NCBI GenBank assembly: GCA_960531495.1 | Contig: OY482848.1 | Coordinates: 29,404,708 to 29,468,707, forward strand | Length of the DNA: 64,000 nt | From: Zeus faber | Lineage: Eukaryota; Chordata; Actinopteri; Zeiformes; Zeidae | Reading direction: 5' to 3' | Shown here: piece by piece, positions 43,549-55,500 of the stretch | Position numbering within the stretch: the first letter of the stretch is position 1 | Layout of the letters: each line of letters starts with the position of its first letter | Program-made: the position numbers and the translations under genes | The notes under the pieces: model-generated | Told to the model about the DNA's origin: nothing | The model's database searches: none | The model's input: the letters and a program-made list of their open reading frames with translations, nothing else

Positions 43549-46500
43549 TAACCACTTCTGAGTCACTACCGAAGCAGGCTGCAGATAAAGCCTTGCACTT
43601 AATGTCCGAACGTTGTGTCACCCTAAGGTCTGGAAGTCCTCGCACCTAACCCAAACATATGCAAACGCAGACCCATTGACCCCCCCCTGAGGAATCGCCA
43701 CCATACCGCGGTGGTGGGGTTTGTGTGTCCCTGTGACCCTGGGAGTTGTGTTGTCGGGGGCATTAGCCCCTGGTAGGGTCTCCCAAGGCAGAGTGGTCCC
43801 AGGGGAGGGACCAGACAAAGACCGATTCAAGGGACCCTAATGCAATGACAATCAAGGCAACATGGTACCTTGCCGGGAATAGGGAAACCGGGGCCCCCTC
43901 CTGGAGCCAGACCTGTGGGGGGGCTCGTCGGGGAGCATCTTGTGGCCAGGCCTCGACCCGCACGGCTCGGTCAGGCAGCAGACAGGTACTTGCAGGCTAG
44001 AAGGTCTGAGGCTTCGGCGGTCACTGAAGCAAAAACCTGGGTGTGGGAGGAGTTCGGGGAGGCTATGGAGAAGGACTTTCGGTTGGCCTCAAGGAAGTTC
44101 TGGCAAACTGATCGGCGACTCAGGAAGGGAAAGCAGGGCTTGGCTCAGGCTGTGTTCAGCCGGGGAGGAGAACTGCTGACCCAGACTGGGGATATTGTCG
44201 GGCGGTGGAAAGAGCACTTTGAGGAACTCCTGAACCCAATCAATACATCTTCAGGGGAAGAGGCAGAGTCTAAAGACTCGGGAGAAGTCTCGTCCATATG
44301 CCTGGCAGAGGTCGCTGAGGCAGTCAAAAAGCTCCTCGGTGGCAAGGCGCCAGGGGTGGACGAGATTTGCCCTGAGATGCTGAAGGCTATGGACATTGTT
44401 GGGCTGTTTTGGCTGACACGCCTCTTCAGTGTCGCTTGGATGTCGGGTACAATACCTGTGGAGTGGCAGACCGGGGTGGTGTTTCCCATTTTTAAAAAGG
44501 GGGACCGGAGGGTGGGCTCCAATTATAGGGGTATCACACTGCTCAGCCTCCCCGGTAAAGTTTGCTCCAGGGTGCTGGAAAGGACCCTCCGACCGATTGT
44601 CGAGTTTTACAGCACACCCAAGATGGCGGACAAGGCTACAGACTTATCAGTTGTTGGGCTTTTTTTGCGTTGATACTCCATGAATTTGGACATATCCACA
44701 ATATAAATGAGAGAGTGGAAAGGAATAATAAAGAAAACAGAAAGGAGTACGCAGCAGCTAAGGTCCATGCACAAAGATCCACACAAAGGTAAATAACTGG
44801 CGCATGACCACACACCTCTCGCTGTGAATGATCCAGACAATCACCTGCTCTGTTCACACATAGGCTCAATCGGACATTCCCCGGACTTCGTACTAGTGTT
44901 CTGGCTGGGAAAATCCAGGTAATGTCCGGGTTAAATGATTCGGACATTTGTGTTTACACATTCAGCTTATCTGGGTAAAGTAACAGTGCATATGAGAAAG
45001 CAGCTTAAGTACCTAATTATTGGTAATGATGCTCACATTGATATCAAGTATTTGACAATAACCTTGAAACATTAATTATATACCTAGTTTGAGTCAACGA
45101 CAACAAAAGCTATTGTACTTTGTAATTTAAAAAATGTAAATTTAAAAAAAGCTTATATTTTGAAATTGAAAAGCTGTGCAACATGTAGGTTAGATCTCAG
45201 AAACATAAAGACCTGTTCTTATTCATATGACAAAAAAAAGCTATTGAACTATAAAAGGGGACCTCTGGTCATTCTTCAAATATCGAAGGTCCACCAAAAT
45301 CTCTCTCTGAAATGTGGACGTGCCTTTGTGAAGTTAACGTTATCTCATGGTGACACACTGTAATTGAATGAATGGGTGTGTTTACAGTTTCAATTAAACA
45401 CGCCCTGTCAGGACACATCAGAAGGGGAGTGGGACAGCCTTCTTTAAGTGGCTCCCACTATAGTGCTCCAGTTGTGGAGCCTATTCAGGACGGCACAGGT
45501 GGAGCTCTTTGCGTCGAGGGAGACGGCTCAGTGTCCTCTGTGGTTCTCCCTCCATTCGAGGGATGACCCTCCCCCAGGGGTGGACGTGTTCGCACACCAC
45601 CCCTAGCCAGAGGGTGAGGGTTACGCATTACCTCTGTCAGGTCTGTTACCCTGACTGGTGGAATGGGTACGGGGGAGAGGGGCTGTCGTGATAATGGGCC
45701 CCGGGTCGCTTTGGGTCACGAAACTCCAGCCACTAATTGTGACGGGGCTGTGGCAGATCCCCAAGCATTCCGATGCACAGGCCGGGGGCTCTGTAACCTA
45801 ATTTCCAGCCCTGGGACTGCCTTAGTTGGCCTGGTTCCTGAAAGGAGCAGGCTTGAACAATGCAGACTATCACTGGTTGTCATCTCCACAATTGTGGGCT
45901 CTTGCACACTGTCCACTTCTCGGCTCTACGCCTCCAACTGGAATGAGTTTGAAGTTTGTTTGTTCATCAACCGTGAGGTCGACCCCTTGTGCTGCAGTGT
46001 CATTCCTATATTGGAATTCCTGCAGTCTCTCATGGAAGAGCATCGCGTGGTGTCCACCAATAGAGTGTATGCGGCAGCGATTTCGGCCAGTCATGAGGGT
46101 TTCGTTAACGGTCCAGTGTTTAGTCACCCGCTCGTGAAATGTTTCTTCATGGGGCTGTGACGCGTACATCCTGTGTCGCTCCTCAGTGGGATCTGGAAGT
46201 GGTTTTGGACGTTCTCTGTAGTGTGTAGTGTGTCGGGGATCTGTGCACTCTGTCTGTAAAACCTGCTAAGCCATTAATTGTGATCTCAGAAGTGTGGTTA
46301 TACGTCCTAAACTTAGACATACTAACTAACTAAGACATTTACACCTAAGGTTGTGACAAGCTCGTACAGATCGAGGCTGGTTACCCTTGATGGCTTTCTT
46401 CCTACTCCTAACCAGGATGAAGAGGAGGAGCGTCTTTATTGTTTGTGTCTCATGCATGTTTTGGCATGCTATGTGGCTTCAGCTTCAGTTTGGTTGTCGC

Positions 46501-49500
46501 AACAACTGTTTGTGTGCTATGAGCTGCTTTCGGTACAGCACTATGCAATTATGTAATTGTATCCTGATGGCTTATGAGTTGGATGGAATGTAACCACCGT
46601 TCATCGCGCCCACTCTACTAGCAATGTGACGGCCTCAACTGCCATTTTCAGGGGTGTCAGTGTTCAGGACATTTGTACGGTGGCGTCTTGGTCGTCACGA
46701 TCTCCATTTGTCTGATTTTACCTGCGCGATGTTTCCGCAGGGTCATTCTCAATCTGTGCTTGGCACTGCAGCCAAGCAGACTTTTTTGTTTCATTGGCTA
46801 TTTAGATTCTCTGGCATATTGCTTTTGTGCAGTGACTAACACTCTCTCTGTGCATACAGTGTGTGTAGTGTTCCCAGTGGCTCCCACTTGGCCTTTGGTG
46901 GGCACGATGAATTGCCAGGGTCGCAGTGTATGCATGCACATTCACTGTTGGCTTTGGCTGATTCAGCATTCATCGTGGACCGTGATGCACTTGAGGCATG
47001 TTTGGGTCCAGTGGGGAGTATAGTATCAGGGGTCTCCGCCCCTGATACACCAATAGGAGCCTTCCTCCTAAGGGGTGGAGCCTCCTGACATAGAACGAGA
47101 GTTACTGTAACTTTGTAACTACAGTTCTATGAAGGAGGCATAGCCCTTTAGGGTTTTAGACCTCACTGGACCTCGACCAGTCTTAGTGAGTTGGTTTCAG
47201 AGGTTGGGGCAGGTTGGGGTTTGTAGGCTGTTCACTATAAACACTGGTTCCTGACTTGTATTCACATCACTTCTAAGTATGTTAACTGCTCGTTTACTCT
47301 ATAGAGAATGCAATCATTTATTTTGCGACCAGTATTTACGGTGTATATTTAATCATTAGGTGTGCCGTGGGCCTGTTAAACTGCTTGAAGTCCTACAGTA
47401 CCACAGAGGACGCTGATGATTCTTCTATAATGGCGGTGGCCAGCGACAGGGAAGACTTGATAACCTCGATGGCTTGACCTCCGGAAATCTGAGCCAACTC
47501 GCGGTAGAGCATGGGGTCTGCTTGGCTCATGGTGCGGGGACTCATACCCTGAGCCTGTCTGCGCCGTCGCCTACCGGACAGCACATCTGTCAACATGAAG
47601 GTCACCTGAAGGGAGTGTAAAGAAGACTTTGAAGTGTGAGGAACAAGGGATGGAGGCCTTTATTGTGCTTACAGAAGGTCTAGTCCTGAACCAACAAATG
47701 GGAAAGACACTTCCTACAAGGCCGTAAGACTATGGAAGCCTTATAATCTACTCCCAAATTTGAATACAGACACAAACGCAATCCTTAAACACCTTAACAC
47801 AAGGAAGGACACATGGCGAAAGGTAACTTTACCTATCTCCCATGATTACTCATGATAGATAATTACCTGAAATTAGTTAGTAAGTTATTAATAATGAAAG
47901 GTTCTTTGGTATTTTTACTCCCATGCTGGTTGTACTTGTTGTCTGAAGGCCAGAGTGCCAGTAGACTAGGCATAATAGCCAGTTCATTGCCAGCAAAGAG
48001 CACATTTTGATTTTCTGGAGTTTGTTTTCAAACCTGTATACTCCAGTTTGCATTCAGGGTTCATCCTGGGTGGTATATTATTTTAGTTTCTATTGCTAGA
48101 ACAGGGTTTACTTTTAATGCTGGACTGGAGGCTATTTGATGGTTACACACACTCAACTTACATCCCAGGGAGTTAATTCTAAACTGTAACAAAGACAGTC
48201 AAAGTGTTTTTCAATCAGAAACCATAGCTGAACAGCGGGGTACTGCACAGACTCTGCTCAAGGCATAGGACTCAGCATTTCAATCTGGAAACACTCATCC
48301 ACCTTGTGCAGAGTTTACATCAGCAAAGCAGCTGGGTGGAGTCTCTAGACAAGTAGTGAAGGCCTGTGCAGACCAAGTATAAGAGGTATTCACTAACATC
48401 TTTAACCTCTCACTAGAGCACACGGTAGTCCCCACCTGCCTTAAGTCAGCCACAGTTGTTCCGGTGCCCAAGAAGGCAAGCAGTGAATTGTCAGAATGAT
48501 CGCCCAGTTGATTTAAACCCCATCATCACCAAGTGTTTTCGAGACACTGATTCTCTCCTACATCCCACAAGGCTGCTATCCCTGCTGACCTTGATCAACA
48601 TTAGTTTGCATATCGGCCCAATAGATCAACAGATGATGCAGTCATAACAGTTCTTCACATAGCCCTTACACATCTAAAACAGCATAACACGTGTAAGGAT
48701 GCTGGTTGTTGATTTAGTTCAGCATTTAATCCAATAATTCCTCATAAACTGGTCCAAATTCTGAGTGACCTGGGCTTAGACAGTTCACTGTGCTCATGGA
48801 TACTGGACTTTCCTTCCCAACTCTGATCCTGAGCACAGGAGCACCGCAGTGGTGAGTCCTCAGCCCCCTCCTCTACTCCCTATTAAAGCAGGAGGTACAC
48901 TTAAAGACGTGAGAACAAAATCCATAAGAACCACCGGAGAATTATGTCTCAAAACACCATCAGCAGGATACTCAATAAGAACTCAATGAGAACAGTGCTC
49001 GACAGTGAAAGGAGTTGGCAGTGGCTTTGCTTCACATAAAGATGAAAAATAGAAAAAGAAAAAATTGTGAAATCAAACTCAATGTAATTTATTGATCGTA
49101 CCCATAGTTCCTCAAATAGTGACTGGGACTTTTATTTACCTCAATTGCCGTCTGGGTGCCGTTCTCCTCAAAATAAATACATCTAAAATAGACTTCATCA
49201 TTTTTCTGCTCGGAGGCACGGGAACAGCCAGGACACAATAGACCAGAGATCACTCTCTCTCGATCACACAATCCACTGTCTGATCTGAGGCGGAAGGTCC
49301 CTTTGTTTAAAATGTTTGTATCATACAAGTAGAAACTACTGAAAAAAATGCATCTAAAATAAAAACACCATAAAAGTGCATGGGAACCCACAGGATGCGC
49401 GGTGCACATGGAGCAGGGGTAGAGGAGACAAAACACACACACAATGATTCAGATTCAGCCTTGTTTACCAGTTTTTATTTGAGTACCAGTTAATATTTGA

Positions 49501-52500
49501 GGAGATAAGGCATATATAAAACATGCTCTGAATGTTGCGGCTCCAGAAAAAAAACACTTGTTGAGCCAGGAAAAGACAGAGGTTGAATGACCCAGAAAGC
49601 GAAGTTGAAGTCTGTCCCCTATTTTGTCCCAGCATTTGGCCCAATCGCGACAAAGGTCAGAGGTCTCAGAATGAGAAAAAGACGAAGGACAATGTTCGCA
49701 TTAGCGGCTTGCGCAGAGAACAGTGCAAGAACCCAGATAACCGCAACACATTGTTCTTATCTTGTTCTGAAAACGTCTTTTTGGTCAAAATCTTCTACTT
49801 CTTTTTAAGTGTACCTCCACCTTTACACATGAGTCGAAAACATAGTAAAATTTGCAGACGACACCACCATAGTAGGACTGATAAACAGCAATGAAACAGA
49901 GAGGAGGTTTGACGCCTGCCTGAGTGGTGTTCCCATAACTACCTGGACCTTAACACGACAAAAACTAAGGAGATGATAACAGACTTCAAAATTGAGCACT
50001 CTTCCTCTGCATACGAGGGGAAGAGGTAGAGAGGTTCATCTCCCACCAGGTGAAGAAGGCCCAGTAGAGACAATACTTCCTTGTGAAGTTAAAACAGTCC
50101 CACCTCCCACAGCAGCTGCTGGAAAACTTTTACCGCGCCACCATCGAGAACCTCCTTAGCTACTCCTGCACAGTGTGGTATGGCATCTGCACTGTGGAAG
50201 ACCAAAGGGATCTGCAACGGGTAGGGAAGGCAGCGCAGCGTTTCATTGGACTACAATACTAACTCTGAAGTACATTACAGTGGTCGACTACAGAGGAATG
50301 CCAGTGGTATCATCAGAGACCCAACCCACCCTGGACGTCTGTTTGCCCCGCCCGGTGGAAGAAACAGGACAATCAAAAGCAGAATAAACAGACTAAAAAA
50401 CAGCTTTGTCAAGCACAGTGTGACCCCTTAAAATGGTACTTGTAATGCATAACTTTGAGGGTTGGTGGTCTCCCCCATTGACCCCCATCGGGGGTCTCAC
50501 GTGCATAACCCCCCCCCCCCCCCCAACAGTGTGTAGCAATTAGTGCGTGTGTTTGTGAATTGGACAATATTTGCAACAAGGCTCATTTGCATAGAAAGGC
50601 ACAATTTTGCATCAAATGTATGAATAATACCTGATTGAAACACGGAGTTAGCAGTGCATCACTGTTTGCGAGTGCTTTGTGAATTTGACACTTGCTTTTT
50701 CTATTATTTGCTCTGGTTCAGCAGCCGCAAAAGCCACGCGATCCTTTTGTGAATTTGCCCCTGAGTCTAAAGTCTGTTAAATGCTGCCTGTACTCACCAC
50801 AGACTTGGTGCTCTCTATGAGGGCAGTGACGGTCCTTTTGAGGTGCGAGTCTTTAGCTGGAGCGTCAGTGAAGACGAATATCTCAGAGGAAGCCGGAGCA
50901 GTGGTCAAGGCAAGCTGTTCATACAGAAGTAAATGGAAGGGTGAAATAAAATAAAAAAACCAACACACGAGAAATACTTTATGAAACACTTATTTCCTCT
51001 CGCCTCCTAGTTTTTGTGTCAAGTTCCTTCCAGAGCAGCTGTAATAAAGAATGTTTGGTACCGTTAGACCTCATTTGAACATTCTCCTAAGATACCAGAG
51101 CGTAAACTCATGGTGTTCAGTCTGTCCCTCACCTGGACACCAGAGGGAGTTCTCTTACAAATCATTGTTATCCCTGTCTATTTAAGCCTTGGCTTTTGTT
51201 GTGTAGCTTCAGTCTTGAGAGACCCATGGAATTGTTCATTTGCAAAGTATTTTGTTAAGAGGCTTGTCTCTTGACACTCCTCCTATGGCCTCTTCAGAGT
51301 TGTTGAGTTCCTTCAGCAACGACTCGAGACTGTTTCGTCTCTGAAACCTGGTCTCATTTTCTTTATGTAGTGTACAGCATTACAGTTCGATTTAATGTGG
51401 CTATGATTAAATTCACAGTTGGGGTCCCAGAATAATCGGTAGCTGAATGAAATGAATGGCAGCTTTTTGACTACAACTGTAACGTCGTTCAGAAAACTTG
51501 GAGCAGAGCCAAGAACACATTTGTCATTCTAAGGTCATCCAAAGGTAATTCTACAGCTAATCTAAACATAGCTTAAAACATTGAATACACTAATGCCATA
51601 GAAATGAGGAAAAATACATGCAAACATTCAACAAATGGAGATCAATCAGAAAAATCATGACTCACAAGGCAAATACAATTTGATATTGACACTATATAAT
51701 AATGTCAATATCTATATATTTATAACCCTTTGTCCCAAATAACCCCCAGTGGCCCTAATACCCATTTTGAAAGAGGATTCAAATAGTAAATGGCCAAAAT
51801 AATTTCATGTTTTTCTAGCCACAACAGTCCCTTAAAGCACTTTGTAAGTAATGTCTCCGATTAGCTCAAACCAACCACCAGCTCAATGCGAGCAGTTAGA
51901 GGTTAGGTGCCATGCTCATGGATGTGCAGCACTTTGCGTCTGCATGCCAGGAGGAGCAGACCAAACCAGTTGCCAGATGATGGGCTCTACCTCCTGAGCC
52001 ACTACAGACCCAAATATTGCCAGCTTGGGACATGCTTGATTACCATTTCCTTTTGAAGTAGTGGCTGTATATTTTTCATGTTCACAGCATCTCTTTTAAG
52101 AAAGGCAATGGTAACATACAGTAGCTTTTCTATGAAATTTATGTTTGTCAAGTTAGACATTACATTCTCCTCAAATTATAACTTAGCATAAAAAAGCGAG
52201 AGGGGTCTTTCAAGTCATTCTCAGGTTTCCTTCTTTGCTCTTGGCATGCTTGGCTTGGCAGGGCTTATGATTGGGGGGGGGGGGGGGGCTATGATTAAAC
52301 TGTACTGTCAATGGCACAAGATGGAATGGCACTTAAAATGACTTGACCTATTTGGAATTTTCCGCTTTTTTTCTCTTATTTGCCGGCATTTCACACTGCA
52401 TTCTATGTCCCATGGTTAAATTCATCTCGTCGCAAATCTCTCTCTCCATCAGACACACCTGAAGTCCAGATAGGCAGAGTTCTGTGACATCCCCACCCCC

Positions 52501-55500
52501 TGACGCTGTCAGCTCGTTGATGCTGTCTTTGAATACATCTGCGTCGGTTGTGATTGTCAGTGGTCCGAAACCTGAACGGAGAAGTTTTTATATGTAGATG
52601 TATGTGTGTATGTGTGTGTGTGTGCGCGCGCATGTGTGTGTATGTATGTATACAGTATAAAGCCTCATGTGTAAAATATATCTGTTTTATATACACTGTT
52701 TTGCCACTATGCCTTTTGAGTGTTTTTGATATCACACAAGGCATATTCAGATCAGTACTGCTTAGCACAAATTACTTTTTGAGATAATATTTTGGATGAA
52801 TAGGGACCTCAAACGTTGATTTGAGTCATTTTTAACATTTCATATTTGGTGAGTGATAATTTTATGAAATAAAGACACTAATAAATGAAGAACTGTAGCA
52901 GTTGTTAATTTGGATCACGCACTTCAGGTGTCCCGATAAAGTATTTAATTGACTGGAGTCAGTTTTTCGCCTTATCCATTATTTTCATAGACTATATTGG
53001 TTCAAAGTTCATAATCATAACATCACATCATTTTCAGCAGGGCATTGTATTGACATCACATTTTGTGATAAAAAGTGTTAGTCTACATCAAACGAGTATT
53101 TTTGTACCCTTGGTACTAATGCAGCTTATTGTGCGTAATCACCGGGTGTCATGACATTTCACTGCATATATGTATGAACGTATGTATATGTATGTGACAA
53201 ATAATCTCTTGAACTTGAACTTGAACTTTACATGGCAACATGCAGTAGTTCAACTACTGTACATGATAACACTCATAACTAACATTTATTTTCATATAAT
53301 AAGTCGATATTTTGACATATATCGTCATGTATAGATTCTCTGTGATTATTGTAATAAATTATTTTATTTATAACAGCATTAATCATCTCCATACTCCAGA
53401 TACTATGTGCTACCTGGATCGTTGAAAGGGACCAGGATGTAGGCAGAGGGCTCCTGCTCGGTTCCCCTCTTGGTGTCAATGATGGAGAAGGAGACTCTCT
53501 TGGCCTCAGCGATGTCGTCACTCATGCTGCCTGTTGTGTCGATGACAAAACACAGCACAGGGGACTGGGAGAGACCCATCAGGCTGAGATGGAGAGAGAG
53601 AGAGATCGAGATACACAGAGATGAGAGACAAAGACAGACGAACAGCATCTTTGGGAACCTTCTAGCTTTGTTACTTTCTTCTAATTTCAGACCTGGTCAA
53701 GCTTTCTGCTGTCTTCTTTCCATATTCTTATGGAAAAGAGACCAGAGATTCCATATATTATCCATTCCAGATTCTTGACTTGACTGACCTTTTACCGAGT
53801 GTAGAACAATGTAGAACTTCCGGCGATAGGAGACATTTTGACATTTAATGTCAAAGTGTCTCATACCGTAAGAAGTTCTTGTCGCCCACCGACACTCTGA
53901 TATTCTCCAGCAGCTCCATGGTAGCATTCACAGCCAGGTCAGCGGCTTTGTGGTGGAGGAAGCCGTGGCTAGCTCCTGTGTCGTCCTTGTTGATGCCGCC
54001 CACTGGGGCCTGTTGGCTTGTCCAGTCAGACATACTGCCGTGGCTGCATTTACCTTTGTGGGGCAGAGGGAAAATGTAATAGGTACTGTTCATCCATGAA
54101 GGAAAGTGGGAATGGAACACCAGAATCATGAAAATTGAAATTAGATCTTGGGAGAGTCATTTTGAGAGTCACCTTCTGGCTTGGTTGGGGAGAAGACGTT
54201 AAAGTAGCCCGAGGTGAGGAGACCCTGCTGCAGCACGTCTGGCAGCAGGTTGTTGGTGCAATCCCCTCCTGCGCAGTTCCTACAGGTCGGGACACCGGGG
54301 CCTGCATGGGACAAAGGAACGTGCATTAAAGTTTTCTCAATGCAAACATTCAGTATAGGAAATACTTCAAAAGTATTTTAACTTCGTTTTTACTCAAGAA
54401 ATGGGGATTTCAAGTTAGAGACGGTGCTTATCGTCCTTCTGAAACTACAGGTAAAGATACGCAATGTTTTTTTATATTGTATTTTGACAAAACAGTTTGA
54501 AGTAGGGAAATTCAACAAAAACAGTGTGGCAGACCAATGGGTGTGGTCAAGCACCGGCTGCGGACGACAGCATGGTTCCCTTTCCAGCGGTCGCCAAGCT
54601 GCCTCGAATTGGCCTAATCAGGGGCTCAGGGTTTGTCAGTCGAACAGGAGCCAGGAAGCAGAACGCCATTCCTCCTGCGCCTGAAACCATCCTCAAGATT
54701 ATCATCATTATTATTATTCATGATTATTTATAGGTGTGGCTGTTCAATGCTTAATAAAAACTCTTGCCATGTTGGTGCACCATGGCAAAAAGGACTCCGT
54801 CTCCCTCCCTAAACCCTTACCTGTGGACAGAGATGCCCACAAACTGGAATCTGCATTAGGTTACAGGTTGGGATTTTACTTCCTTAGCAAGGTTCTGATA
54901 AAGGCATTTGATTACAAAACATAATTTTTCAATGCACACATCTAATTTGTGTGTGCATTTTCCAGTGTGAATTTTGTTAAGGTGTCAAGTCAAGTCAAGT
55001 CACACTTTATTTATAAAGCGCATTTCAAACCAGGGTAATACAATGCACTTTACAAAGAAATACAAAAAAGAAAGAGAGAAAGTAGTTGTCAGCTTGTCAT
55101 TACAAAAGAATGCCCCTGAAACAACAGCAACAACAAAAGCAGCAGAAACAACAACAAAAACAACAATAAAAGCAACTCCAACCACAGTAGCAACAACAGC
55201 AACAGCAGCAGTGACAGAAAACAACAACAGCAGCAGCAACAAAAGAAACAGCAGCCACAGAAACAACAACAGCAGCAGGAACAACAGCAACGCACACGCA
55301 AAGACGTCACCGGAACCAAAAATGGAAGCTCTCACCGCAACCGGAAAAGTCACTCAGGTTAGAGATGTTAGAGATGGTTAAGTTGAGGTAAATGTTTAGG
55401 GTTGGTTATGTTTAGGTATAATGTTCGAGATGGTTAAGTTAAGGTGTAAGGTCAGAGATGGTTACGTTTAGCTATAAGGTTAGCAGCAGCAACAACAACA

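Noticed and set aside
45663-46160. 165-residue open frame as a possible host gene
   Set aside because: Its C-terminal half matches the N-terminal region of DIRS tyrosine recombinases, so it belongs to the transposon.
49089-49442. 117-residue minus-strand frame with several cysteines
   Set aside because: No recognisable family, no splice signals fitting vwa7 phases, and it interrupts a decayed LINE. More likely a piece of an unidentified repeat.
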